From: UBA1672 sp964587815 | GTDB taxonomy: Bacteria; Pseudomonadota; Alphaproteobacteria; Micavibrionales; Micavibrionaceae | NCBI GenBank assembly: GCA_964587815.1 | Contig: CAZPMH010000015.1 | Coordinates: 1 to 54,272, forward strand | Direction: 5' to 3' | Length of the DNA stretch: 54,272 bases | In this document: one piece after another, positions 7,200 through 14,973 of the stretch | Layout: the number at the start of each line of letters is the position of its first letter | Numbering within the stretch: position 1 is the stretch's first letter | Notes under the pieces: generated by a model | Databases searched by the model: none | Told to the model about the DNA's origin: nothing | What the model saw: the letters and a program-made list of their open reading frames with translations, nothing else | Made by a program: the position numbers and the translations under genes

Positions 7200-10139
7200 A
7201 TGTCTTATGAAAGCTTATCCCACGATTACGGATGTGGATGTGGCGCTTGTGCGTCGGCAAATCACGACTCTTCTCATAATCACGATAACAACGACCAGAC
7301 TGCATTGGCTGTTTTGAGTGGTGGCGGCGGCACGGTTACCCCTGCGGCGATTGGCGTGAATAACGCGCTGGAATTGTTAAGCGGTCTTGAATGGGGGCCC
7401 GGAAACGGCACGGCGGTTTCTGTTACGTATGGTTTTCCGACATCTGTTCCGTCCTACTACCCCGGTGATGCGTTGGAACGCACCCAGTTTGAAGCCTTCA
7501 GCACGTCCATGCAAAACGCGGTGCGTCAGATTATGACCCATATTGAGACGTTTGCGAATATAACTTTAACAGAAACGTCATCAAACCCTGATATTAGTTT
7601 GGCGCAGGCTTATTTAAGTGAAACCCCCGATGATCAGACAGCGGCCTACGCTTACTTTCCCGATCAGGGCCCTTTTAGTGGTGATGTGTGGTTTAATAAT
7701 CGTTTTTTCTGGGATAGCACTATGGACCCGGGTGAGAGTGGATATTATGTCGCGATGCACGAAATCGGCCACTCTTTAGGGCTGGAACACACGTTTGCTG
7801 TTGGCTTGAGCGGTGCCGAAAATACCGAACAATTCAGCGTTATGGCTTATGACCTCAATCCATGGGGCGGCATACAGGCCGAGACATATATGCTGTATGA
7901 TATCGCAGCGATACAGGAAATATACGGCGCGAACACCTCTTATAATGCGGGCAATACGACCTACACACTCGATGCATTTTCTGCGTATACAATTTGGGAT
8001 GGCGGCGGAAACGATACGCTGGACAGCACAAATTATAACGGAAATGTTATTCTCCATCTGGAAGAAGGTGGCTTTAGCTCACTTGGTTTGGACGAGCATA
8101 TCGCGATTGCTTATGACGCGGTGATTGAAAATGCACGAAGCGGGAACGGGAATGACCAACTGTTCGGTAATGACGCCAATAATATTTTAAATGGTGGCGC
8201 GGGTGATGATGATTTATACGGCCGCGCGGGTAATGACACATTTATCTATTCATCAGGCGAAGATGCCATATTTGAGACCAGCGGAATTGATCGCGTTGAA
8301 TTTGATGCCGTCTGGGCGCCAGACGATGTATCAATCAGCGGGAATATTTTGACCTTTGACGCTTCGAATTTTCTGACTTTTAACAATATCAACCTGATTG
8401 AATTTTTCGCCTTTGACGGTTTTGCCGACTTTACGTTGGACGGGTTGTTGAATTTTGGGAATACACCTGTATCGACCGATTTTGTTGCAACATCAGCGGC
8501 AGAGACATTTAACGGCAATGGCGATGATGACAGTGTCAGCTTTATCAATGGTGGTGCGGTCAATGTTGATTTGCAAAATAACACGGCGCGCGGCGGGCAT
8601 GCGGAAGGCGATACGCTAAATAATATTGAGAATATTATCGGTTCTGATAATTCTTCTGCGCGTGACTTTATTTGGGGCGATGCGAACGACAATGTAATCG
8701 AAGGCATGGCAGGCGCTGATATTTTAGAAGGCGGCGTGGGCGCGGATACGATTGACGGCGGTGCCGGATGGGATTATGCGCGCTACACGCGCTCGACCAG
8801 TGGCGTTAACATCAATCTTGACACCGAAACTCATACAGGCGGGCATGCTGCGGGTGATACGCTTATCTCTATCGAGGCGATTGTCGGTTCTGTTCATAAT
8901 GACGTCATTATTGGTGACAGCGGCAACAACTATTTCCGCGCTGAAAACGGCAACGACACGATGAATGGCGGCCTTGGTAATGACCAGTTGATTGGCGGGA
9001 ATGGTAACGATTCTTACATTTATGTCGGTGGCCGCGATCGATTTACTGAAACGGGTTCAGGTAATGACAGCGTGACGATTGACAATACCAGCTTTAATTT
9101 GAGCAATCTCGTGATTTCGGGGAACGTATTTCAATTTAGCGCGCAGGATACGATTACTTTTAACGACCTTTCCTTGTTCGAGACTTTTATCATTTTTGAC
9201 CCGAGCAGCAGCGGCTTTTTGTCATTGTCTCTATCGGGATTGCAAGATGCGCTGGACGGGGCGGGGAATGACGATGTCGGCACATCGGGCAACGATACCT
9301 TTATCGGGAACAGTGATGCCGTTTCTTATGACGGGCTTGGCGGGCGCGATACGGTTGATTACAGCAATTCTGCCGACGCGGTTATGGTTGATTTGCTTAA
9401 TAATGTTGCGAATGGTGGCTTATCGCAGGGCGACCAGTTCACATCGATTGAGAATATTCACGGTTCTGACAGTGCGTCGGCGCGTGATTTTATTTACGGC
9501 GATGATGCCGCCAATGTTATTCGCGGCCTTAACGGGAATGATATTCTGGAAGGCGGAAAAGGCGCAGATGTTATCGATGGTGGCGCGGGCTGGGATTATG
9601 CGCGATACACCAGAGCCGAGAGCGGTGTGCGCGTTAATTTAGGAAACTCATCTGAGAATACAGGTGATGCCGCGGGTGATACTTTTATTTCTATTGAGGC
9701 TGTTGTCGGGTCAAACTTTAATGATATTTTGCTTGGCGGATCGTCCAACGACTTTTTGCGCGGCGGAAACGGCGATGACATGCTTTATGCCGGCGCGGGA
9801 CGTGACCAGCTTTACGGCGATGACGGCGCTGATGTTTTTATCTTTAATTCTTTGAGCCAGATCGGCAATACGTCTCCTGATATTATTCGTGATTTTGATG
9901 ATTCGGAAGGCGACCGTCTTGATATTGCCGATATTCTGGAAGGGTATGGATCGGGCGATGATTTATCAGAATTTGTGCAGTTGATTTCAACGGGCACGAA
10001 TAGAACATCTTTACGTATTGACGAGAACGGCATGGATGATGGCGTTTCTTCCTTTACTGTCTATGGCGACGTGACAGGCACGTTCTTGACGTTGAACGTG
10101 GATGCTCTGGAACAATCAGGCACATTGATTACGGTTTAA
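7200..10139 (+). CDS. serralysin-like M10 metalloprotease with RTX repeats
   Basis: This 979-residue protein is probably secreted by a type I system, and no signal peptide is present. The zinc site HEIGHSLGLEH begins at H187, and a SVMAYD segment supplies the Met-turn. After the protease domain come calcium-binding RTX nonapeptides of GGxGxD type from about residue 310 to 920. A block of roughly 240 residues is present twice. Each copy contains a GSDxxSARDFI segment, an ILEGGxGAD repeat and a GGAGWDYARYTR segment. The C-terminus ends in a short hydrophobic tail (GTLITV), like type I secretion signals. The N-terminus is unusual: Cys-rich (YGCGCGACAS) then His/Asn-rich. No ABC exporter, membrane fusion protein or inhibitor gene is in the window. 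GGAAGGA precedes the ATG by eight bases. Confidence 0.93.
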   Translation: MSYESLSHDYGCGCGACASANHDSSHNHDNNDQTALAVLSGGGGTVTPAAIGVNNALELLSGLEWGPGNGTAVSVTYGFPTSVPSYYPGDALERTQFEAFSTSMQNAVRQIMTHIETFANITLTETSSNPDISLAQAYLSETPDDQTAAYAYFPDQGPFSGDVWFNNRFFWDSTMDPGESGYYVAMHEIGHSLGLEHTFAVGLSGAENTEQFSVMAYDLNPWGGIQAETYMLYDIAAIQEIYGANTSYNAGNTTYTLDAFSAYTIWDGGGNDTLDSTNYNGNVILHLEEGGFSSLGLDEHIAIAYDAVIENARSGNGNDQLFGNDANNILNGGAGDDDLYGRAGNDTFIYSSGEDAIFETSGIDRVEFDAVWAPDDVSISGNILTFDASNFLTFNNINLIEFFAFDGFADFTLDGLLNFGNTPVSTDFVATSAAETFNGNGDDDSVSFINGGAVNVDLQNNTARGGHAEGDTLNNIENIIGSDNSSARDFIWGDANDNVIEGMAGADILEGGVGADTIDGGAGWDYARYTRSTSGVNINLDTETHTGGHAAGDTLISIEAIVGSVHNDVIIGDSGNNYFRAENGNDTMNGGLGNDQLIGGNGNDSYIYVGGRDRFTETGSGNDSVTIDNTSFNLSNLVISGNVFQFSAQDTITFNDLSLFETFIIFDPSSSGFLSLSLSGLQDALDGAGNDDVGTSGNDTFIGNSDAVSYDGLGGRDTVDYSNSADAVMVDLLNNVANGGLSQGDQFTSIENIHGSDSASARDFIYGDDAANVIRGLNGNDILEGGKGADVIDGGAGWDYARYTRAESGVRVNLGNSSENTGDAAGDTFISIEAVVGSNFNDILLGGSSNDFLRGGNGDDMLYAGAGRDQLYGDDGADVFIFNSLSQIGNTSPDIIRDFDDSEGDRLDIADILEGYGSGDDLSEFVQLISTGTNRTSLRIDENGMDDGVSSFTVYGDVTGTFLTLNVDALEQSGTLITV

Positions 10140-10167
10140 AACACTTTTTATTCTTAACCTCATAAAA

Positions 10168-10193
10168 AAACCCCTGCCGTTTGACAGGGGTTT
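10168..10193. terminator. bidirectional terminator between the metalloprotease and phasin genes
   Basis: AAACCCCTG (10168-10176) pairs perfectly with CAGGGGTTT (10185-10193) around an 8-base loop. On the minus strand the stem is followed by seven T residues, which suits the phasin gene ending at 10222. On the plus strand it is followed by TTTGAAATTTT, which is weaker but usable for the protease gene ending at 10139. Confidence 0.8.
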
Positions 10194-10221
10194 GAAATTT
10201 TATATCAACTTGCTTGCTAAA

Positions 10222-10629
10222 TTAAGCAGCTTTTGTTGTTGCAGCAGCAGTTGCTGTTGCTTTTTGAAGACCTTCAGAAACCTGCTTGTTAATCGGCTCT
10301 GCACTGTCTGTCAAAACCTTAACGCTGATTTCAGAAATCTTTGTTGCGTTCTTTACGAAATCATCAAAGTTTTCTTTTGCGATTTTGTTTTGAACATCTG
10401 TGAATTCGTTAATTGTTTTCACTGACATTGCTTCTTTAACAAACTTTGCTTGTTTTTCGGCTGAGTCTTGTGCAACAGAAATAACTGTGCCCATGATGTC
10501 TTCGAAACCCTTCATGAAAATCGCGTTCGATTTTGTGCATGCTTCTGTATATTTAGAACTGAAGTCAGCAGATTCTTTCATAAATGTTTCGAATTGTGGA
10601 AACGCATTTTTAGTTTGTGACTTGCTCAT
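10222..10629 (-). CDS. phasin family protein
   Basis: This 135-residue protein is almost entirely helical and has no signal peptide or membrane segment. The order of segments (FETFMKESADFSSKYTEA, GFEDIMGTVISVAQDSAEKQ, an FDDFVKNATKISEIS stretch and an Ala/Thr-rich tail) is typical of phasin_2 proteins. These coat polyhydroxyalkanoate granules and stabilise them. No PHA synthase or phaR is in the window, so a role at storage granules is inferred from the family. Its promoter is a good sigma70 match flanked by two similar palindromes that could bind a PhaR-type repressor. Confidence 0.85.
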   Translation of the reverse strand: MSKSQTKNAFPQFETFMKESADFSSKYTEACTKSNAIFMKGFEDIMGTVISVAQDSAEKQAKFVKEAMSVKTINEFTDVQNKIAKENFDDFVKNATKISEISVKVLTDSAEPINKQVSEGLQKATATAAATTKAA

Positions 10630-10701
10630 AATTCGTTTTTCTCCGTTTTAATAATTTCTTAACGACAACGCTTTAAGTATCATTATTGTTATGCATCGCT
10701 T

Positions 10702-10716
10702 TTTTGCAATGCACAA
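10702..10716 (-). promoter_or_regulatory. operator-like palindrome at the phasin transcription start
   Basis: On the minus strand this reads TTGTGC-ATT-GCAAAA, with a TGC-N3-GCA core. It lies immediately downstream of the phasin -10 box, so it would cover the predicted start near 10713. Its pattern repeats in the site at 10757-10773. PhaR repressors of PHA genes are reported to bind CTGC-N3/4-GCAG-like sites, and the core here fits that description. Confidence 0.45.
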
Positions 10717-10719
10717 TAA

Positions 10720-10748
10720 TTAATACAGATATTAGAATTGGTCGTCAA
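10720..10748 (-). promoter_or_regulatory. sigma70-type promoter of the phasin gene
   Basis: Minus-strand TTGACG (10748-10743) is followed by exactly 17 bases and then TATTAA (10725-10720). Transcription would start near 10713, leaving a leader of about 84 bases before the ATG at 10629. The promoter is bracketed by the two TTGTGC-N3-GCA palindromes. Confidence 0.65.
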
Positions 10749-10756
10749 GTGATTTT

Positions 10757-10773
10757 TTTGTGCAGCGCACAAA
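10757..10773. promoter_or_regulatory. operator-like perfect palindrome upstream of the phasin promoter
   Basis: TTTGTGC and GCACAAA are perfect 7-base arms around a 3-base centre. It sits eight bases upstream of the phasin -35 box, and its centre is about 56 bases from the related site at 10702-10716. It also lies upstream of the divergent carboxypeptidase gene. Confidence 0.45.
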
Positions 10774-10785
10774 TCTAGCTTAGAA

Positions 10786-10815
10786 TTGGACTTATTGCGC
10801 TTTTTCTTGTATCAT
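10786..10815 (+). promoter_or_regulatory. possible promoter of the D,D-carboxypeptidase gene
   Basis: TTGGAC (10786-10791) and TATCAT (10810-10815) are separated by 18 bases on the plus strand. They lie 60 bases before the GTG start at 10876. The match is only moderate. Confidence 0.3.
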
Positions 10816-10875
10816 TTCGATCTTTAGAGTATAACCCTTTCACTCTTTATGTAAAATATAAGTCAGGATTACACT

Positions 10876-12390
10876 GTGAGCTTTGAGCGTTGCCACTATT
10901 CTTTTTGCTTTTTTGTCCCGAAAAGTCTTCGTGCTGCGCGCATTGTTCGCGTTATCGCTTTTGCCTTCTTCCTGCTTTCAGCTTTTGTCTTATCATCGCA
11001 GCACTCTTTTGCATCTGATGACGGACGTGTTTACGAGGATAAGTATGCGGCTTATGTTGTTGATGTCGAGACCGGAGAGGTTTTGTATCAGAAGAACGCT
11101 ACGAAAAAACTGCATCCTGCTTCCCTGACAAAAATGATGACACTCTTGATGGTTTTTGATGCGATTGACCGCGGTAAATTAAAACTTCATCACCGTGTCC
11201 GTATCAGTGAACACGCCGCGAGTATGGTTCCCAGTAAACTTGATCTTCCCGTTGGCTCCACAATCAAAGTTGAAGATGCGATTCTTGCGCTAACAACAAA
11301 GTCGGCGAACGATGTTGCTGCTGCGATTGGCGAAAAGCTCGGCGGCGGCAGTGAAAAGAATTTTGCGAGACTGATGACCCGCATGGCTTGGCGCATCGGC
11401 ATGACAGACACACGTTTTCGCAATGCGTCGGGGCTACATGACCCGAAACAAGTGAGCACAGCGCGCGACATGTCGAAGCTGGCGCGCGTTTTGCTTGATA
11501 AGTACGGACGTCATTATCATTATTTTTCTACACGCCGTTTCACCTATAAAGGTAAGACGTATAAGAGTCATAACAAACTCTTAGATAGCTACGCAGGCAT
11601 GGATGGCTTTAAGACAGGGTATATTCGTGCAGCAGGCTTTAACCTTGTGTCTTCGGCGAAACGCGGTGACCGCAGGCTGGTCGGGGTCGTTTTCGGCGGT
11701 CGCACAGGTAATTTGCGCAATGAGGAAATGGCGCGGATTATGGATCATTCATTCGCAAAAGTGAACGCAATGCCTCTTGTAGCTAAAGTTATCCCCGTTC
11801 CTGAAGAAAAACCAGTTCTGGCGCCGACGAAGACCGCGGCTTTGGTTAATAAGCCGCTCGCTATTACAGTTCCCGACGCTGACGCAGCCTTGACGCCTGC
11901 GCAGTTAAACGGGCGCCGTTGGGCGATGCTAAACCCGTCACAAGTCGATGGCGTTTTGCAGCGTATCAGCGGCCAGGGTGACATTGATATGTCAGCGCGC
12001 GGTCGTATTGAGGCCGGGCTTATCTCCATTAGTTCTTATTTGGGGCAACCTATTCCTGCCTCGGCCATGTATAAGGAAAAATTTGTTCCTGTGCCGGATC
12101 ATGCCCGTTTTGAAAATGCCAGCTATGATTCGGGCGAGTGGGAAATTCAGGTTGGTGCGTTTTCAAAACGTGAGAGCAGCCAGAAGGTTCTTGATAAAGC
12201 TCTGCTTGAGTTGCCGCCGGTTTTGCGCAATGCGACATCTTACATTGCCCCGATGAAGACGCCTGAAGGGTGGATTTATCGCGGCCGTATCAAAGGGTAT
12301 TCCAAGGTTGCGGCCTACGATGCTTGTGATATTTTGGCGGAATGCATTCCCGTTGCGCCTGATAAAGAGCCTGCGCGCCTAAATCAGTAA
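10876..12390 (+). CDS. D-alanyl-D-alanine carboxypeptidase (PBP5/6-like, S11) with C-terminal SPOR domain
   Basis: This periplasmic serine peptidase trims the terminal D-Ala of peptidoglycan stem peptides. An N-terminal hydrophobic segment (about residues 23-42) ends before FASDD and acts as signal peptide or anchor. The three penicillin-binding motifs are present: S83-L-T-K86, S143-A-N145 and K246-T-G248 in GFKTGY. Residues of about 420-495 (WEIQVGAFSKRESSQ and following) form a SPOR domain, which binds denuded septal glycan, so the enzyme probably acts at the division site. The start is GTG at 10876, with AGGA nine bases upstream. The length of 504 residues fits alphaproteobacterial DacF-like proteins with SPOR tails. 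Confidence 0.93.
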   Translation: MSFERCHYSFCFFVPKSLRAARIVRVIAFAFFLLSAFVLSSQHSFASDDGRVYEDKYAAYVVDVETGEVLYQKNATKKLHPASLTKMMTLLMVFDAIDRGKLKLHHRVRISEHAASMVPSKLDLPVGSTIKVEDAILALTTKSANDVAAAIGEKLGGGSEKNFARLMTRMAWRIGMTDTRFRNASGLHDPKQVSTARDMSKLARVLLDKYGRHYHYFSTRRFTYKGKTYKSHNKLLDSYAGMDGFKTGYIRAAGFNLVSSAKRGDRRLVGVVFGGRTGNLRNEEMARIMDHSFAKVNAMPLVAKVIPVPEEKPVLAPTKTAALVNKPLAITVPDADAALTPAQLNGRRWAMLNPSQVDGVLQRISGQGDIDMSARGRIEAGLISISSYLGQPIPASAMYKEKFVPVPDHARFENASYDSGEWEIQVGAFSKRESSQKVLDKALLELPPVLRNATSYIAPMKTPEGWIYRGRIKGYSKVAAYDACDILAECIPVAPDKEPARLNQ

Positions 12391-12484
12391 ATTTATAATC
12401 TTAAAACCCTCTGTTTTATATTTGCGTGTAAAATGAACGCTTTACGTGTATAGTGCCCCATACATATACATTCAGGTGAGCACG

Positions 12485-13168
12485 ATGGAACGATTTTACA
12501 GCGGTTTTCATAAGCAAAACGGCAATGTTTTGTTGATTATACTTGTAGCAGTCGCCCTTATTGCAGCACTTACGATTGCGATCCGCGGCCTTAACTCTCA
12601 AGATGCGTCGATAAGCAAAGAAGAGCTTGCGATCCGCGGCACTGAGGTTCAGCGATATATGAATGAGATTGAATACGCAATTCGCGAGATATTAAACAAC
12701 GGCTATAGCGAAGGCGACATTCGGTTTGCGCATTCAAAAGCGGACTCGAGCTATGGCGATTTGTTCGGTGACAGTGACAAAGGTGATCAGGTGTTTCATT
12801 CATCAGGGGGTAATGCGACCTATCGCGATCCGCCACGTGATATAAATGACGGTAGCGGTTGGGAATTTTACGGCCACAGCGCGCTTCCTTCGGCAGGGTC
12901 AGATCGCGCTGATTTAATCGCTGTTTTGCCTAATATCACAGAGAGTTTTTGCAACGCGGTTAATGCTTCGATCGGGTATATGGCGCAGCCCAGTGATACC
13001 GGCACGTGTTTGTATGGCGCGCCTAGTGATCGTTTCAGTGATTCAACCCAATTTTCTTCCAGCCCGAATACAACTGTTGCGACAAGTTTTTCAGTTAAGC
13101 CGGCTATGCGCGGTTGCGTTGTTTGCGGCACGGACAGGCATTATTTTTACGTCCTTATGGCACGATAG
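12485..13168 (+). CDS. pilin-like single-pass membrane protein
   Basis: This 227-residue protein begins with a short polar stretch and then QNGNVLLIILVAVALIAALT, a hydrophobic helix like the N-terminal region of type IV pilin-like proteins. There is no clear prepilin peptidase site with the usual GFTL-E arrangement. The rest is a soluble domain with Cys residues near the end (GCVVCGTD). The frame opens at 12446, but the ATG at 12485 has AGGTGA upstream and gives a sensible N-terminus. No other pilus gene is nearby. I cannot assign a function beyond a probable inner-membrane or extracellular anchored protein. Confidence 0.7.
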   Translation: MERFYSGFHKQNGNVLLIILVAVALIAALTIAIRGLNSQDASISKEELAIRGTEVQRYMNEIEYAIREILNNGYSEGDIRFAHSKADSSYGDLFGDSDKGDQVFHSSGGNATYRDPPRDINDGSGWEFYGHSALPSAGSDRADLIAVLPNITESFCNAVNASIGYMAQPSDTGTCLYGAPSDRFSDSTQFSSSPNTTVATSFSVKPAMRGCVVCGTDRHYFYVLMAR

Positions 13169-13195
13169 AGGCTTAGGTTAGGCCGCTCTTTTCTC

Positions 13196-13852
13196 TTAAG
13201 GCTTATCGATATAATTTAGCGGCTCACCGCTTGCGCGGGTGTTTTTGGGCACAACGAAAATCTGCGTTTCTGTCTTCGCCATTTTTTTGATTTCAGGTGA
13301 GAGCGGCAGGACATAATCAAAACGACCTGCGATTTCGTCGTTGTCGGCATTAATTAGCCTTAAGAACACTTCGATGTGTTTTTTCTTAACGGCATAGACG
13401 CCTGTTAGCACGTAGTTATCATGGTCACGTTCATAGGACGCCCTGCCGTTGCCCGGCGCGGATGCAACTTCATCTAAAATCACGGAATATCCGAGGTCAT
13501 GTAAGCGAAGCCCCACTCCTTCGGGTACATTATGACCGAATTCTGAAGATACGATTGCATTGTCTTGTTCAACCAATGGCTCAACGGTTATGTGGTCATG
13601 CATTTGGACTTTACCGTCTATTTGCATGGCCAGGAAATCTGCCGCAGCATAGTTTTTTGCTTTTAAATTGACATCGGGGCGAGAGAAAAATCCGTGTCCT
13701 GTTGCCGCAAGGCCCGCAACAGCCACTTTATGAGGGGCCAAGATCCCCGTGCCGCATGCTGATAGCATTGTGCCGCACAATAAGAATACGGCGCAGAGCC
13801 TTATGACATTTGATTGCCTTTTATCCGTCTTGGTTTTGTTATTCACACACAT
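13196..13852 (-). CDS. FlgO-like lipoprotein
   Basis: A 218-residue protein with a lipobox (MLSAC, Cys33), so it is probably an outer-membrane lipoprotein. The segment from KNYAAADFLAMQ through VPEGVGLRLHDLGYSVILDEV resembles the FlgO domain, which in Vibrio belongs to an H-ring associated flagellar lipoprotein. No other flagellar gene is in the window, and FlgO-like domains also occur outside flagella, so the role is open. Its start overlaps the end of the upstream lipoprotein gene by 14 bases, so the two are translationally coupled. Confidence 0.75.
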   Translation of the reverse strand: MCVNNKTKTDKRQSNVIRLCAVFLLCGTMLSACGTGILAPHKVAVAGLAATGHGFFSRPDVNLKAKNYAAADFLAMQIDGKVQMHDHITVEPLVEQDNAIVSSEFGHNVPEGVGLRLHDLGYSVILDEVASAPGNGRASYERDHDNYVLTGVYAVKKKHIEVFLRLINADNDEIAGRFDYVLPLSPEIKKMAKTETQIFVVPKNTRASGEPLNYIDKP

Positions 13853-14444
13853 CGGTTTCGTTTTTATGTTGTGCCGCTTTTACAGAGCCTGTTGGCGTAA
13901 AACCACCATATACAGGAACATCATAGACCGCGCCCACCAAGTTGCTTGGCACTTTTTTCTTATCAACGTCTACGGCCAAGGCAAGATAGAGGGGCGTGTT
14001 GTCGACAGTTCCCTTGATTGGCTCATTTGTGCAGGGTGACTTTGCGTGATGTGCGACAAAATGAACGACCTTTGCGCCCTCTGTCTTTTCGGGTTGCAGA
14101 ATATAGCCACGGCTTGTTAGTTCTGATCTTAGCGCGTGGTCAAACGTGTTATAAAACACGCTGTTTTGCGGCTTAACCAAATAAATTTTATCCGTATTAA
14201 AGGACAACTCTTCGTCCAATTGCCCGACCAAGACTGACGCCACACCTTGAATGCGATTCGTTACGGTCTTGTTTTTCTCATTCGTATACTCATAGCCGAC
14301 TGATTTTGCGGGCTTTCCCTCCACTGATTTATAGACCTGATCGTAAGAGCTGTAGCCGCGTGGGAAAGGGCCGGGGTTTCCTGTAGAGCAGGCTGTCAGG
14401 CTGAGGACAAATAAAGACGAAAGAAGTGGCAGTGAATAACGCAT
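13839..14444 (-). CDS. hypothetical lipoprotein paired with the FlgO-like gene
   Basis: This 201-residue protein has a classical lipoprotein signal with lipobox LTAC (Cys19). The mature part contains FYNTFDHALRSELTSRGYIL, which resembles periplasmic domains built around an amphipathic helix followed by a strand, as in FlgO-like or TolB N-terminal-like folds. Two Cys residues in the mature region could form a disulfide. I do not recognise a named family. The coupling with the next gene suggests the two lipoproteins act as a pair. Confidence 0.7.
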   Translation of the reverse strand: MRYSLPLLSSLFVLSLTACSTGNPGPFPRGYSSYDQVYKSVEGKPAKSVGYEYTNEKNKTVTNRIQGVASVLVGQLDEELSFNTDKIYLVKPQNSVFYNTFDHALRSELTSRGYILQPEKTEGAKVVHFVAHHAKSPCTNEPIKGTVDNTPLYLALAVDVDKKKVPSNLVGAVYDVPVYGGFTPTGSVKAAQHKNETDVCE

Positions 14445-14544
14445 GGGAAGCAGAACCTTTTAGATTTGGAAAACAGGCGAGGGTTTTGACGCCTCGGATA
14501 CAGTTTAATTTACCAAGTCTTAGGGCTTCCGTACAGCCCCTTAA

Positions 14545-14790
14545 TTATAGAGGGCACGCACCACCTGAGTGTCGCCTGATAAAAAGGGCTGCATTTCTCC
14601 CCTCATCCGAGAGCCAGCATAATGTGCGGCCACTGTCCGGGCCGATATTAATGGTGCGCGTGATAATATGGCCTGACATTAAAGCTTCATTTAATGAGCC
14701 TTCTCCGTATTTGTTTAATACCTCTTCGATGTAAAGGGCTGCGCCGTCTTCGCCGAACAGTCTTTCGATGGATAAAAAATCGTTGAGCAT
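14545..14790 (-). CDS. small winged-helix-like protein, 81 aa, behind iron-box-like sequence
   Basis: A short gene with a strong AAGGAGAG ribosome site six bases before the ATG. The stretch LMSGHIITRTINIGP and then RTLCWLSDEGRNAALFI has the rhythm of the recognition helix and wing of MarR-type regulators (…GLI.R…D.R…LT.EGR…). The protein is too short for a full MarR fold. It may be a minimal winged-helix protein or an adaptor. The upstream region holds two Fur-box-like elements, so iron-responsive expression is inferred. I cannot name the family. Confidence 0.65.
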   Translation of the reverse strand: MLNDFLSIERLFGEDGAALYIEEVLNKYGEGSLNEALMSGHIITRTINIGPDSGRTLCWLSDEGRNAALFIRRHSGGACPL

Positions 14791-14810
14791 GAATCTCTCC
14801 TTAATACATT

Positions 14811-14855
14811 ATGCGAATGATTTTCACTTACATTGCTATTGATAATCATTCTTAA
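14811..14855 (-). promoter_or_regulatory. Fur-box-like operator region upstream of the 81-aa gene
   Basis: The plus strand reads TGCGAATGATTTTCAC and, after a short spacer, ATTGATAATCATTCTTAA. GAATGATTTTC and GATAATCATTC form an inverted repeat with a 15-base centre and one mismatch. Both halves resemble GATAATGATAATCATTATC-type iron boxes. The region lies 21 to 65 bases upstream of the ATG at 14790, where it could cover a promoter. Confidence 0.5.
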
Positions 14856-14973
14856 TTAAGGGGCGAATGTCAATTACGTTTTGTTCGTCTGTATATTTTT
14901 TTTGTTATTAAAAAGTTTTGCCGCACCGAAGAAGCGCAGTTTTCGCGTCAAATATTTTGTGGCTTAGCGAAAT

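Noticed and set aside
8246..8707. Antisense frame of 153 codons within the metalloprotease gene
   Set aside because: The repetitive RTX coding sequence keeps antisense frames free of stops; the encoded sequence is low-complexity Ser/Ile/Pro.
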